From Choristoneura fumiferana (lineage: Eukaryota; Arthropoda; Insecta; Lepidoptera; Tortricidae): 64,000 bases of DNA. How positions within the stretch are numbered: position 1 is the stretch's first letter; the number at the start of each line of letters is the position of its first letter. Below, in pieces: positions 26,392 to 37,670 of the stretch. The DNA lies in the NCBI RefSeq assembly GCF_025370935.1, contig NC_133492.1, positions 14,012,594 through 14,076,593 of the forward strand. The letters run 5' to 3'. Below the pieces are notes generated by a model that was not told the origin of the DNA, did no database searches, and was given only the letters and a program-made list of their open reading frames with translations. Position numbers and translations under genes: made by a program.

Positions 26392-27096
26392 TTGGCAAAT
26401 ACCGAACGGTTCAACGCTGCTTCAAGGTCATTCAAGAAGGATATTGCCAAAGCGAAGTCATCGTTCATCGGCAAAATTGGTGAGAGATTAATGCGTCTTC
26501 CTTCGGGTACTCGAGAATTTTGGTCTCTCGCCAAAGCTGTCCTGGGGAATTTCTGTAAGCCATCGTTTCCACCATTGCGCATGAATAAGGGTTCCCTGGC
26601 CCACTCCGCGAAAGAAAAAGCCGACTTACTGAGTTCTCTTTTCGCATCCAACTCGACCATGGATGTCGAGGGAAGCTCACCTCCGACCATCCCGAAATGT
26701 GCTCACTCTATGGAGAACATCCGGGTCCAACAAAAGACTGTTCGCTTAGCACTTCTTTCTCTCGATGTCCATAAGTCGAGTGGGCCAGATGGAATCTCTG
26801 CTATTGTGCTCAAAACATGTGCTCCTGAGTTGGCAGCGGTCCTTACGCGTCTCTTTCGGCTTTCTTACTCTTCTGGCGTTGTCCCGTGCTCATGGAAGAC
26901 AGCTCTTCTGCATCCGATCCCTGAAAAGGGCGTTCGCTCGGACCCCTCCAACTACAGGCCAATAGCCATCACCTCTTTGATCTCCAAGGTTATGGAGTCC
27001 ATTATCAACCGCCAGCTGTTGAGGTACCTAGAGGAGTACCAGCTGTTTGATGACCGTCAATACGGTTTTTGTTGCGGTAGATCGGCTGGTTTTTAG
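26392..27096 (+). pseudogene. LINE reverse transcriptase ORF fragment, N-terminal part
   Basis: 234-codon open frame, the longest in the window. It runs from the EN-RT linker (NAASRSFKKDIAKAKSS) through RT blocks up to YGFCCGRSAG and then stops at 27094-27096, where an intact element would continue into the palm. Downstream RT sequence continues in other frames, so the stop reflects decay. Confidence 0.85.
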
Positions 27097-27320
27097 TTTA
27101 CCTTACACACCGTTGGGCTTCAGCTATTGAGAACAAGGGGGAGGCCTTGGCGGTCAGCTTGGACATAGCGAAGGCTTTTGATAGGGTTTGGCACGAAGCT
27201 CTACGCTCTAAGCTTCCGGCGTACGGACTACCTGGAAAATTGTGCTCTTAAATTTCCAGTTTTCTTTCAGGTCGGAGCATCAAAGTTGTAGTCGACGGTT
27301 CTTGCTCCGACTTAAAGCCT

Positions 27321-27607
27321 GTGAACTCTGGTGTCCCGCAGGATTGCGTTCTGTCTCCCACGTTATTTCTTCTGCATATCAATGATATGTTGAACTACAG
27401 CAACATTCATTGCTATGCAAACGACAGTACGGGGTATGTACTCTATACCGGTAGCGCTAAATTTTCCAGGGAGCACGTCAGCCAGAACTGTGTTTGTGTC
27501 TCAAATCGAGACCTTGTTGCAGCATGTCTCAGATTAGGCAGGGGCAGACTAAACTTGGTCCAATTTAATCCTCAAAAGACACAAGTATGCGTGTTCTCCG
27601 CAAAAAC
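27321..27607 (+). pseudogene. LINE reverse transcriptase palm fragment with altered catalytic motif
   Basis: Encodes GVPQDCVLSPTLFLLHINDM and then CYANDSTG, where active non-LTR elements have YADD. The second box has Asn in place of the first catalytic Asp, so this copy is inactive regardless of its frame. It ends NPQKTQVCVFSAKT at the RepA insertion. Confidence 0.85.
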
Positions 27608-28070
27608 AACCGACCAAGTGCGAGTCGGACACTCGTACCAAGGGTTCCGTACAAACCTGTAGGTAGTAACTTTAAGATTACTAAAAATATTTTTATTATA
27701 TGATGTAACTAAAAATTTACGGTTTTCGCAATTTTTCCTTTATCTGTGCTATAAGACGTTGCTTCGTACTAAATTCAAGATTCTGAGTTTACGGGAAGTA
27801 CCCTGTAGGTTTTGATTCCCTTGCGAATTTTGAAAACTTACGGAAATTTGCGGCATAAACGGTTGTATCTTTTGATTGCGTTGGCTTAGAAGTCTGATTT
27901 TTTCACAGCTCCAAAGGACAGTAAACTTGAGTATTTGATTTAAATTTCAGCTTGATACCTCCACGCGTTCCTGAGAAAAAGGGTCTAGACAGACGGACGG
28001 ACGGACGGACAACAAAGTGATCCTATAAGGGTCCCGTTTTTTCCTTTCGAGGTACGGAACCCTAAAAAGA
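27608..28070 (+). mobile_element. RepA, full-length reference copy nested in the LINE
   Basis: The LINE frame ...QVCVFSAK breaks at 27607 and resumes KNLFVASPPFEGTS at about 28073, so the insertion is defined by its host. It begins CAACCGACCAAGTGCGAGTC, contains AGGGTTCCGTACAAAC, AAACTTACGG, (GACG)n at about 27988-28010, CAAAGTGATCCTATAAGGG and ends GGTACGGAACCCT followed by AAAAA. An A-run on both sides may be the target duplication. Length about 463 bp, no ORF. Class uncertain: no clear TIRs and no Pol III boxes were seen. Confidence 0.8.
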
Positions 28071-28785
28071 ATCTCTTTGTTGCATCGCCTCCTTTTGAAG
28101 GGACTTCTCTTGAGGTCAAGCCGTCTATAGAGATTCTGGGAGTGGACATTTCGAGCGATGTACAGTTTCGTGGTCATTTGGACGGCAAAGCTAATCTAGC
28201 TTCAAAGAAAATGGGGGTACTGGCCGTCCCGCCTGCCCGTCGCCTATAGCTTTTTAAAGCACAGGTTAGGCCGCTTACGGAGTACTGTTCCCATCTCTGG
28301 GCTGGAGCACCCCAGTATCAGCTTCTTCCATTTAACCGCATCCGACATAGGGCTGCTAGATTTGTCGGCAACCGAGAACTCTCTGACTGGCTTGATCCTC
28401 TGGCAATGCGGAAGTATGTTGCATTTGCATCTCTCTGCATCTTGTACCGCATATTATTATCGCTTCGCTCGTGGTTCAATCCCAAAATCCTTTGCTTGCT
28501 CGGGTAACAAACATTAACTTTCCACCCTTGTATAACAAATTATTCCTGAATGAAGCTAAATGAAATGCTTTGACGCACTAATTCGATGTGTGTATGACAA
28601 ATACCTCAAATGTTTATAGCTTTCGGCGGTCGTTCCACTTAAGGATGATTAAGCAACAAAATATCGGAAGTAGCTCGCCACTAAAACCAGCCTTAGCCAA
28701 CGTCTGTTTCCACATCGTTTACGCGCGAAACATAATTTGCAAGCGTTGTGCACCTAAAGAGACAAAGTGCTTAATCCTTGACTGG

Positions 28786-28920
28786 TACAGTCACCAGCAT
28801 TAATATCTGCCACAGCGGAGCGTGCAAAAATATCTGACACGTCGTTCCGGCTCTAGAAATAGAGTCGTATCAGATATTTATGCACGCTTGTTGTGTCAGA
28901 TATTGGAGCTGGTGACTCTA
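28786..28920. mobile_element. 135-bp palindromic MITE
   Basis: TACAGTCACCAGCA terminus at the left and GCTGGTGACTCTA at the right, with inner GAGCGTGCAAAAATATCTGA and CAGATATTTATGCACGC. Same size and family as 53557-53691 in ash1. Confidence 0.85.
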
Positions 28921-29282
28921 CCTATCTCTCAAAGTGATGAATTCGCCTTTGTCCATGTATATGAATGTTTGTTTGTATTTGTTTCTTTATTTTTCTACAA
29001 AAAGGTGTTTTAGATACATGGAAAAAGTAAAGATTTATTGTACTATTAGCTGTTGCCCGTGACTCCGTCCGCGTAGTATTCGTTTATCGCTATTCCGCGG
29101 GAATGCAATTTTCCGGGATAAAAACTGTCCTATGTCCTTCCCCGAGACTCAAATCTAAATCGGTTCAGCGGTTTAGACGTGATTGAGTAACAAACATCCA
29201 AACACCTTTCACATTTATAATATTGGTAGGATAAAAGGATTCAATGTCAGTCTGTGTACTTCAAACAAAAGACTATTTTCAA

Positions 29283-29399
29283 CGAAAATACAAACTGAAA
29301 TATGGACGCCCAGAAAAAAAGACCAGCGCTGGGAATCGAACCCAGCTGGCTCCTCAGCATTCCGTGCTGCGTGCTATATCCCTTGCCCTACACCACCAC
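29283..29399 (-). mobile_element. tRNA-derived SINE, minus-strand half of a head-to-head pair
   Basis: GAATCGAACCC (29333-29343) is the B box on the minus strand, with CTACACCACC as the A-box side. The element faces its partner at 29400, making an inverted dimer that shares GGAATGCTGAGG / CCTCAGCATTCC. Confidence 0.7.
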
Positions 29400-29570
29400 T
29401 GGACGGAATGCTGAGGACTTGGGTTCGATTCCCAGCGCTGGTCTCTTTTTCTGGGTTTTTTCTGTGTATCCATGTTTCAGTTTGTATTTTCGTTGGATTT
29501 CACGGGATGACCGTAAAAGTAACAAAGGAGTTGAAATAAAAATACAAAAAGACTCCAAAAACCAATTTTA
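29400..29570 (+). mobile_element. tRNA-derived SINE, plus-strand half of a head-to-head pair
   Basis: B box GGTTCGATTCC within GACTTGGGTTCGATTCCCAG (about 29417-29436), then GGTCTCTTTTTCTGGG, TGTTTCAGTTTGTATTTTCG, GGGATGACCGTAAAAG and a tail GAGTTGAAATAAAAATAC. The tRNA-like 5' end is truncated at the junction with the opposed copy. Confidence 0.7.
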
Positions 29571-29899
29571 AAAGACTATTTTCACTTACAAGTCAATCTG
29601 AAGGGTTATGATTTTAAATTACACTTGGGCGAAAGATAGAGAAAATTATAGAGCACTTAATCGACTAATAGTCATGTGTATGAATTCGTCAAATCATATG
29701 TATGTAATATTGTATATCAAATAAAACAAAGAGAATAAAATTTTTTGTTGGAAGTGGCTGGTCAATAATTGCAGATATACGTATCAGGGCGCCTGTCACT
29801 ATATGTAGGTATGTTAATTAACGAGCAATTATCGATATTTCGGTTATCCTCGATCAGTAACCACGTCTATCTCCGTGTCAAAGTGACATTGTTGGTCGG

Positions 29900-30060
29900 T
29901 GCAGTGGCTAAGCAGCTCCAATTCGACGCCAGCAATTTATCAATAACGACAGTATAAAGTGTTCCGGTTGTGGCGTGCGACGCGATTTCGGGCGTGATCG
30001 GCCGAGCGGACGACACGCGGTTGATACTTTAAGTACTTCAAATTTCTGAGGACCCAAAAT
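29900..30060 (+). promoter_or_regulatory. CpG-rich patch with TATAAA
   Basis: CAGTATAAAGTGTTCCGG is followed by GCGTGCGACGCGATTTCGGG, CGTGATCGGCCGAGCGG and GACACGCGGTTG, the look of a TATA promoter with a CpG-rich 5' leader. The first ATG after it (about 30059) opens only 8 codons. The downstream sequence is repeats, so this may be a decayed promoter or LTR. Confidence 0.25.
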
Positions 30061-30199
30061 GTGCAAGAACAAGAACACATTATAGCAGGGTTACTCAAAG
30101 TGGGGTACGCGAACCCCTAGGGGTTCGCTATTCGACGGTAGGGGGTTCGCGACAAGGCTTACGTGACTCCAAAAACCACCAGGCTGCAAGACTAGCAAG

Positions 30200-30330
30200 A
30201 TGATTAAGATTGGTTTTTGGAGTCTTTTTGTATTTTTTATTTCAACTCCAAATTTGTTACTTATATGTTTGTTATTTGTTGTTTTTTGTTTCAGTTTGTA
30301 TTTTAGTTGGCAAGATGATTCTTACCTATA
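30200..30330 (-). mobile_element. SINE 3' body fragment (antisense)
   Basis: TTTTTGGAGTCTTTTTGTAT and ATTTCAACTCCAAATTTGTTAC are the reverse complement of the tail of the SINE at 29400-29560. The B box is absent. Confidence 0.6.
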
Positions 30331-30799
30331 TTTGTTACCTTTTATTGAAATAAATAATATAGGTACATTATATTATGATGATGATTGAAATAAAAATAAC
30401 CTTAGTTTCTCCAACAGTCAATTTTCTTTCTTTCTTTGGGGGTAGGGGTTCGCTGTCGTCTAAAAACTTTAACAGGGTCACGTGGACCCATAAGTTTGAG
30501 AAACCCTGCATTATAGTATAGACAAAAAGAAATAAACGTGATTAATACAATACAATCACTCTTTATTGAAACCAATACATAGTAAACAGACACTAATACT
30601 CTCACTACTAATATTACTCGTGTGTTTCAGCGTGATAAGTCCCGTTTGTGGTATTTTTACTACATAGTAAGCAGTATAGAAAACACAGTATGTAGATTTT
30701 CCAATAGGCGACCTTATCGCTTCAGGGCGATCTCGTCTAAGCAACCTTTAATAAAGGCAGAGTATAGGATAATATGTTATTAATATTGTTTTTTTTTAT

Positions 30800-31030
30800 A
30801 TAAGTGGGAGAAAACGAGCATGCGGGTCACCTGATGGGAAGCAATCAACGCCGCCCATGGACACCTGCCAACACGAGGGGTATCACAGGTACGTTACTGG
30901 CCCTTTGAGAGACTGATAGGCTCGTTTTTTAAAGATCCCTAAGTTGTACCGCTCCGGAAACACTGTCCCAGGAAGCTGGTTCCATACTTTAGTCGTGCGT
31001 AGCGTTCTTTGTTTAAAATAGGGTTTTATA
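30800..31030. mobile_element. Interspersed repeat with GGTCACCTGATGGGAAGCAA
   Basis: Contains GTCACCTGATGG, CGCCCATGGACACCTGC, GGTATCACAGGTACG and CTGGTTCCATACTTTAG, a common lepidopteran repeat, probably the antisense of a transposon 3' region. A short relative is at about 50465-50520 in ash1. Confidence 0.5.
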
Positions 31031-31843
31031 AATACAATAAATATAAAACTATATACAGACTTTGTTTAGATAAGTTGTACCTATTCAGATGAATACGAAT
31101 TCATATGGATAATCGCACCTACTATCGAAAAGTTAACTAAATCTTGCACCACAAAGTGAAGAATCTTTTAACAGAAAATTTTAAGGAATTCGTTATGAAA
31201 TTTAACTGTGAGAATGAGAACGTTCTACTGTGGATCACGTCAGGAATGAAATCATTCGATAATAACTCCGAAGTGAACTTTTTAGGTACTTTGACTTGAA
31301 ATTTGTTAACTTTTAGTGGCAGGATATTTATTATCTAAAGATGTGATATTTACATAATAATATTTACATTTATGAAACCAAGTTTTAAATTTGAAATTTG
31401 CTCTCGTTGAACTCTTTTTGTACTAAACTGTTTTATAGTCGAAGTAGGTAGATTAAAATATTTTGTGGTTGAACATGTTGTTTTTATGGACTCAATCAAT
31501 TAATTATTTATAAACTGCCAACAAAAAACTAACTTTATAAATACTTATCCCTACCTACCTTAACTAAGTATGATGTCTGTGGTATGATAATGCATAACTT
31601 AGGTACCTTATCAAATGAATGGAAGCGTACTACTTGTTTTGCTGACGGTGAATAGTTAGTCGTTGGTTGTAAACAAAACACATCTAGCTTGCAGAAGCGA
31701 TAGCTGATAGGGTGAGATGGTCTCGACTTCTCGGGCGGCAGCGGCCCGTATCTTTGGCGTTTGAGCCTTCTTCTTCTTCTTCTTGCCCGTTTATCTTGTA
31801 GGTAATTCTATTAGTCCTACTAGTACTATATAAGTACAAAAGT

Positions 31844-31859
31844 ATGTGTGTGTGTGTGT
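31844..31859. repeat. (GT)n microsatellite
   Basis: Uninterrupted TG dinucleotides, about eight units. Confidence 0.9.
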
Positions 31860-32203
31860 CACTGCTAAACGATTTTAGATAAAATTTATAATGTAGACAG
31901 TTGGATCATTTGAATGACCCAGAGGCTGCTTTTTATACCGACACGGGATCAACGTATACTTTAGTCGAAAATATTAACTGTTAAATCTAGGGACATGAAA
32001 TTTTGCACGGACGTTCATCATACCATACCACGTAAACGAAGACCACAATATAATTACTGTGATCCTGTTTAGTGAAATCCCGGAATTTCAATTCGACTGC
32101 CAGATTTTATGGTTTACGCGAGTAAAACCGCAGGTACGGTAAGTGAAAAATTGTATATATTATTATTCTATTAAGAATATTGAATGATATGTTTAAATTT
32201 TGG

Positions 32204-32334
32204 CACCTGACTCCCATTTCACGAACCTGCAAGTTACAATTTACAAGTGATAGTCTCTTTTCAATGCATACTGTTAAACAAAGACTAGCGCTTGTAAATT
32301 GTAACTTGTAGCTTCGTGAAATAGGGCACAGGTG
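32204..32334. mobile_element. Palindromic MITE
   Basis: CACCTG...TTTCACGAACCTGCAAGTTA is inverted against TAACTTGTAGCTTCGTGAAA...CAGGTG, with inner CAATTTACAAG and CTTGTAAATTG. Confidence 0.8.
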
Positions 32335-33601
32335 ACTAAAAAATCTTCTTGTAAGTATAGGTAATATGCGCATGACTAAATTTAAGTTTTCTAGCACGTC
32401 ACATCTCTGATAGCTAACATATAAATATACTTATAGTTATTTATGTGTGTATTATATCTGTTACCTTCGAGCCATATCTCCTGCTATTAAACTCAATGCC
32501 AGTCCTAGGAGGCTGTTTCGAACACGATTGAACTAGATTAAGCAGTTTACCGAGTTGCGACGATTATTTAGTTGTTCACAAGCTTTTATTTAACTTTCAA
32601 TGTTCGTATATACATAAATATATAAGAAAATATGTACATAAGTTGTGGTTTAAAAATTTGCAAACCATTTTTCAACCAGTTCCTGGTTTGCGATTGTTTT
32701 AGCCGGGAGTTCGATCGAATGCACTAACGCAACTAAAGAACTCAAAATAAATAAATCTTAATCTCCTGAATCCTAACTATTCCTACTAAGTCTAGACGTC
32801 TAGAGTTCCTAACTAGTCGTACTAAGACCTAGACGTGGGTCACTTTGTTAGTCAGCTCAGCTTTGTTATTAGGTAAGTATGGATATTTTTTCAACATTCT
32901 TAAAATTCTTTATTCAATGAACAATTTGTGCTTTATAAAGTACCTACATTCGGGTGTTATTCTTAGTGTTCATTTGTTCTTTATAAAGTAAGTAGGTATC
33001 CGAGGACTCATGAGTTAGTGCAGATTAAAGACTCAACCTACTCAACAATTTTAATTTCCGATTTTTGTATTTATTTTTACGGTTTGCCCGTTAGAAAATA
33101 TTTCTTTCAAATTAAAGCGCAACTTGGTTAGTACTTCACAGTTTTTTTTTTTTACATTTTCGTGGACACATTTTTGTTGACATAGTAGAAGATTTTGTTA
33201 CAGTTTCCAGGTTATCTAGTCAAAGTACCTACAGGACTTTTACAAAATAATCTAAAATAACATCAAATTCTACAGCCGATTCATTAAAAAATCTGACTCG
33301 AAAATTGAGGTGGTTGGAACGCTCGACCACTACTAAACTACTTAATTATTACTACTTACTAAGTACTACTAAACTAGAATACTTTGAAAAAAAGTATAGG
33401 TACTGTAGGTATGTAGGTTGTGGGTAGGCTATGTGTTGGTGTGTAATAAAGAGTTATTGTATTGTTGAATTTAGAGGCTTAGCTACATTTTGTCATACCA
33501 ATCCAGATTACATTTTATTCAGGAATTGGCCTTTAGTAACGGGTTAACCCACCACAACCAAACTAGAAGTCCTGGCTTTTCGCCGAAAATATTTTTCGCA
33601 A

Positions 33602-33790
33602 ATTACTAATTTCCCAACTGTTTTGTATGGACGAACGATTTTTTCCTGAAACTGTTTAGGATATATTTCAGGAATAACCTATAGAACCCTATAGGTTACG
33701 TTAGGTTAGTTTTATAATAATCCTGAAATATTTACAATTTCAAAAAAATCTTTCATTCGTCCATATGAAACAGTTGGAACATTAATCATT
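33602..33790. mobile_element. Diverged TIR MITE
   Basis: Left ATTTCCCAACTGTTTTGTAT with GGACGAACGATTTTTTCC is inverted against right AATCTTTCATTCGTCCATAT and GAAACAGTTGG. Inner TTTCAGGAATAACC and AATCCTGAAAT also pair. Confidence 0.55.
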
Positions 33791-34255
33791 TGGGAAATAG
33801 TAGATTGTACAACAAGAGCATAAAACGAGCCATTTGACCCAAGGCGTTCATATAGCCACACGAGCCGGTACGGCGAGGGTGGATAGACGTCGAAGGGAAA
33901 ATGGGTTTAATGCTCGAGTTTTACACTCTGCTTTTCACTTAGATTGCGAGGAAATGAAATAGAAACATTGGAAACAATTGTTCACTTTCTATATACTTTC
34001 ATGCATTGTTATATAAATTTTTTTTTTAGTTTTATCGATTTATTTTGATTGATTTGATGGATTTTTAATTTTATACAAAATAAAAATTATTAAAAAAATA
34101 TGTAGAAACTTTTTTGCTTCGTGGCTTTTGACACCTAATTACCTTGGTCTAAGACGAAGATTTTACTTTATGCACTCGAGCATAAAAAGTCATTTTATGT
34201 CGCCTAGATCCAGCATAAACACGAACTTTACGAGCATGAGAAGTGAAAAATATTT
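33783..34255. repeat. Dispersed repeat, second copy at 23960-24573
   Basis: Shares AGCATAAAACGAGCCATTT, GGGAAAATGGGTTTAATGC, TCGAGTTTTACACTCT, CACTTAGATTG...GAAATGAAATAG and TATGTCGCCTAGATCCAGC with 23960-24573. The order of the two halves differs between the copies. Short open frames inside are interrupted. The family is unclassified. Confidence 0.65.
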
Positions 34256-34607
34256 TAGGCGAAAAATGAGAGAGCCCCAAACGAAACGTCACTTCTATTC
34301 AATATCATTTGGGATCGTTATTCCTAGAGGACTCACCGGATGCTAAACTCTATTTTAAATCGTGACTCACTGAAGAACATAACAGGAATAGTTATTTGTT
34401 ATGCAAGGGTGGAAAGTTACTGTTGGGCGCGAGTGCTTGTATTGAAACCCGAGCAAGCGAAGGATTCGAGGATAGGACTCGCTTCGCTCGTGGTTCAAAA
34501 GGAGATTCCTGAAATAATATTAGAGTCAGCGGAGTTCGTATTTTGCACTTCGTAGTAGGTATACCAGGGGCAAAACGTGTCATTGTGTTTCGGGTGCTTT
34601 CTAGTGT

Positions 34608-34800
34608 TCGTATAGTTTCGCCATGTCTTTATGTCTGTCCGTCTGTCTATCTGTCCGTCCGCGGCTTTGCTCAGAAACTACCTATCAGTGTTAGATAGCT
34701 GTAATTTTGCACGGATATATGTAGCAATCATGCCAACAAAATGGACCAAAAAAAAAAATTTTAGGGTACCTCCCATACACGTTAGGTAAGTGTATTTTGT
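34608..34800 (-). mobile_element. RepA 3' fragment (minus)
   Basis: TATAGTTTCGCCATGTC, (TGTC)n, CCGCGGCTTTGCTCAG, GCTGTAATTTTGCACG and TTAGGGTACCTCCCATACACG, cut off by the MITE at 34809. Confidence 0.65.
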
Positions 34801-34808
34801 CATACTTA

Positions 34809-34905
34809 GGGGCTGTTTCACCATCCATTGATTAGTGTTAACTGATGGTTAAATGTGATGCCGTCTCTATTTGTTTTGTTCGAATAGACGGAGACGGCAT
34901 CACAT
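34809..34905. mobile_element. Truncated copy of the Harbinger-like MITE
   Basis: Starts TTA|GGGGCTGTTTCACC like 48079, keeps GTTAACTGATGGTTAAATGTG and the central GACGGAGACGGCATC, but breaks off after CACATTTTT and lacks most of the right arm. Confidence 0.75.
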
Positions 34906-35448
34906 TTTTTTCTAATCGAAAGAAAAAGCTAAAAGAAGCAAAGTGCAAAATTCAAACTTCGTACTTGCCGTCCCGTATTTAATACGAGAGTGAGAGGGAC
35001 GGTACGATACGAATTTCGAATTTCGTAGTAGCCCCGCAGTTCACCATAATGATCGAATTTCAAAAACCTTTTCCGCCCTAAAGGGGAAAAAGCGTTTTTC
35101 CACGCAGATTTCGAAGGAGAAACGCAGCCTTTTTGAGCTAGTGAGGTGAAAAAATTTTAATTTTTCGAGTCATGCCATTCAATGCAAAATAGTTCCACAG
35201 ATCTATGTTCATAAAGTGATTTATAATAATTGATAAAATTAAAACCAAATAACATTAACGTAATCGCGAACCAAAAGAAACAATAGAGACGTTTTTATAG
35301 CAAAATTGCTAATTTTTTTTTTAAATCTTTAATAAGGTTTGCTTTAAAGAGTTTTTACTTAGATTTTTTGTCGACCGGACTTGAATTGTGATCCAATAGG
35401 GATAGTCGAAGTCATAAAGCAATAATTCCAGGACGCGATACAACAAAA

Positions 35449-35690
35449 AAACTGGCCAAATAAATGCGAGTCGGACTCGAGCAGTGTGAAAGTTCCGTAC
35501 AAATTTGTATCTAAGGATATCCAATTTTAGCAGAACTCCTAAGCAAAATGTACCTACCTACGCAATGTGCGGTCATTTTAGATTTGTTAGTTACATAGAC
35601 AGACTGATATAAAAAAAGGTTTTCAGACTTTTCTTAATGGCTGTTCTGTAAGTAGGGTTAATGCTAGAAAGCTGTAATTTTTGAATGGGT
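35449..35690 (+). mobile_element. RepA 5' fragment
   Basis: AAAAACTGGCCAAATAAATG then GCGAGTCGGACTCG, GTTCCGTACAAATTTG, and a later AATGCTAGAAAGCTGTAATT. Internally deleted RepA. Confidence 0.55.
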
Positions 35691-35744
35691 ATGAATTTAT
35701 TAGCTAAATGGGAATAAGTGGCAAAATAAACCTTTCGCATTTAT

Positions 35745-35955
35745 AATAGGCATTATCCTTGACTCCATCCGCGTAGAATTTGGTAATCGCTATCCCGCGG
35801 GAACTATACAATTTTCCGGGATAAAAACAATCCTATGTCCTTCCCCGGGACTCAAACTATCTGTATACTGAATTTCATCTAAATCGGTTCAGCGGTTTAG
35901 ACGTGTAAAGGTAACAAACAAAACAAACAGACAAAACTTTCGCATTTATAGGTAG
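35745..35955 (+). mobile_element. Interspersed repeat, same family as 40760-40990
   Basis: GACTCCATCCGCGTAG, CTATCCCGCGGGAACTATAC, TTTTCCGGGATAAAAAC, AAATCGGTTCAGCGGTTTAG and TTCGCATTTATAGG in the family's order. Confidence 0.65.
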
Positions 35956-36839
35956 GTTACTCGTATAATACTCGTATTAGTGGGACCATTATGACTGTGT
36001 TTTTCATCTAACATGTACACGTAGAGTAGGTAAACGCGTGCATGGTGTGGTTTGATGACTCGAAGCGGTACCTACCTGGTGACAGCCCGACAATGCCCTC
36101 GTCAGCTCGTGACAGTCATAAACGTAGTCATACGTACCTAAAACATACATTACCAGCACCAAATTGTATTTTACTAATCTCTTCTTCAATTTAGACTCTA
36201 CGTTTTTTGCTGGCGGTAATTGATTTTTCCTAATCTGACCACTGGGAGTGGGTCAAAAATCAATTAAAGAGCTTTGTAAAAGACAATTACCTACTTTGAA
36301 CTTATTTTTCACCGCTTTCGAGTGGTATGATTAAGTTACTTAGCTCTTAAATGCAAACTAATAATGTGTCAAAGTTCTAAAATTTGTTTCGGCCTACTTT
36401 AAAAAAAAACCTGCGTATATCTCCGATACATAAATATGTACAGAAAATAAAAATAAAAACTATTGCTAATAAATAAATATTTTATTATTTGAAATGCGTA
36501 GAAAATATTAGTGTTCAAAAGAAATTTCCCCTTTCGATGAAGGACTGCAAAGCAAAAGCAGTTGAGAATTTATCTAAAATTAAGTTTAGTGGCTACATCA
36601 TTTAGTAAACAAATCACTTGGCGTTTTTATGTAAAAAAAAAACCTTAGGATATGCATAATCACTCAACGCGGAAAACGATTCTTGACTATCATTCGGGTT
36701 CCGTAACATATGGCCATTCCTTAAAGTCATATGCTATTGGATTTTTTTTGTTTCGTGCTTAGTGTGTCGTGACTTGTCGTTTGTCACCAATTTGCGAAAA
36801 TATACACCAAAAAATAAATTTTAGTTCTATTGAGAACCA

Positions 36840-37670
36840 ATCAAACGGAAGTGATGTGCCCATCGAGGCCTCGCTCTAGAATTGTACAATGTTGAAATAT
36901 ACGTGACGTGAGGTATTGTATCGCTGCACTCAAAACGAACAATATTGGTCACCGAAGTGCCTGCCTGCTACTTACCGAACACATGAAAGTATTTTAACAT
37001 TTTATTTGCAAGACTTACGCCAGCTCCACGAAAACATCGATAAGGCTCGGCGCTCCAAGCATTAGACGGCATCGCTAACTTACCAGGGCATAATTATTCC
37101 ACGGCGAGGTGATGGAAACTTGAACGCGGTTCCTTTAGAGCTGCTGCGACGCGCGCTCGTTATCATGCCTCGGATCGTTCACTCTCGGGTACAAACTATT
37201 ATCGACAACTTCTTTACGTCCGAATCGAACTGCGCGTGATTAATTGAATCGGCTCGGATAAGTTAATAATCTGAATCCACAACAGTGATTCGGGGGCGTG
37301 CGTCGGCGCGTTGTGGCTGCGTACTTGTGGCAGCGCGCGCGCCGCGCCGACAACATAATAGCACGGGATTGCACGTCCTGCTGCCGACTACGTGCCGACC
37401 CTACATATAATTTCACTTTATGGAATAATGTTATTTGTTCCACTGGACCGCATTACTCATGTCTATATGACGTCAGTTCACGACAGCCGGGAAGAGCTTT
37501 GTCTTCGACTCTTCCTCTGGACAATAACTAGTTACTTATTGATAATAATGGCCTGTCTCAGCTAGACAATGGCCCTTTACGACGCCTATTAATTGTCTCC
37601 TGAAAGAAGAGCAATGCTGTATTAATTTACTACGTACTGCGTGCTACCGGCACAATAGAGCCTCTATCAA
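36840..37670. other. Repeat-poor, locally GC-rich intergenic segment
   Basis: Includes CpG-rich 37290-37360 (GGCGCGTTGTGGCTGCG, GCGCGCGCCGCGCCG) and 37130-37160. Open frames of 67-77 aa on both strands have no recognised domain. It may be an enhancer, promoter or first exon of a non-coding RNA; nothing decisive is seen. Confidence 0.3.

Larger units (their letters stand above)
25880..28455 (+). mobile_element. Degenerate non-LTR retrotransposon with nested RepA
   Basis: In several frames it encodes an endonuclease-RT linker and reverse transcriptase: MREFLASYPW and LQGMELFIPN (26100-26280), RLMRLPSGTREFWSLAKA (26490), SSGPDGISAIVLKTCAPEL (26780), PSNYRPIAITSLISKVME (26945), YGFCCGRSAG (27060), VSLDIAKAFDRVWH (27150), GVPQDCVLSPTLFLLHINDM (27330), ILGVDISSDVQFRGHL (28130) and the connection domain to about 28450. 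Frameshifts, stops and a deletion before 27290 make it inactive. It belongs with Jockey/I/R1-type elements; the clade is not resolved. It has no poly-A end in view, so it is 3'-truncated. Confidence 0.85.

Noticed and set aside
26253..26690. 145-aa minus-strand frame over the LINE
   Set aside because: Antisense of the reverse-transcriptase frame; the plus strand gives recognisable RT motifs.
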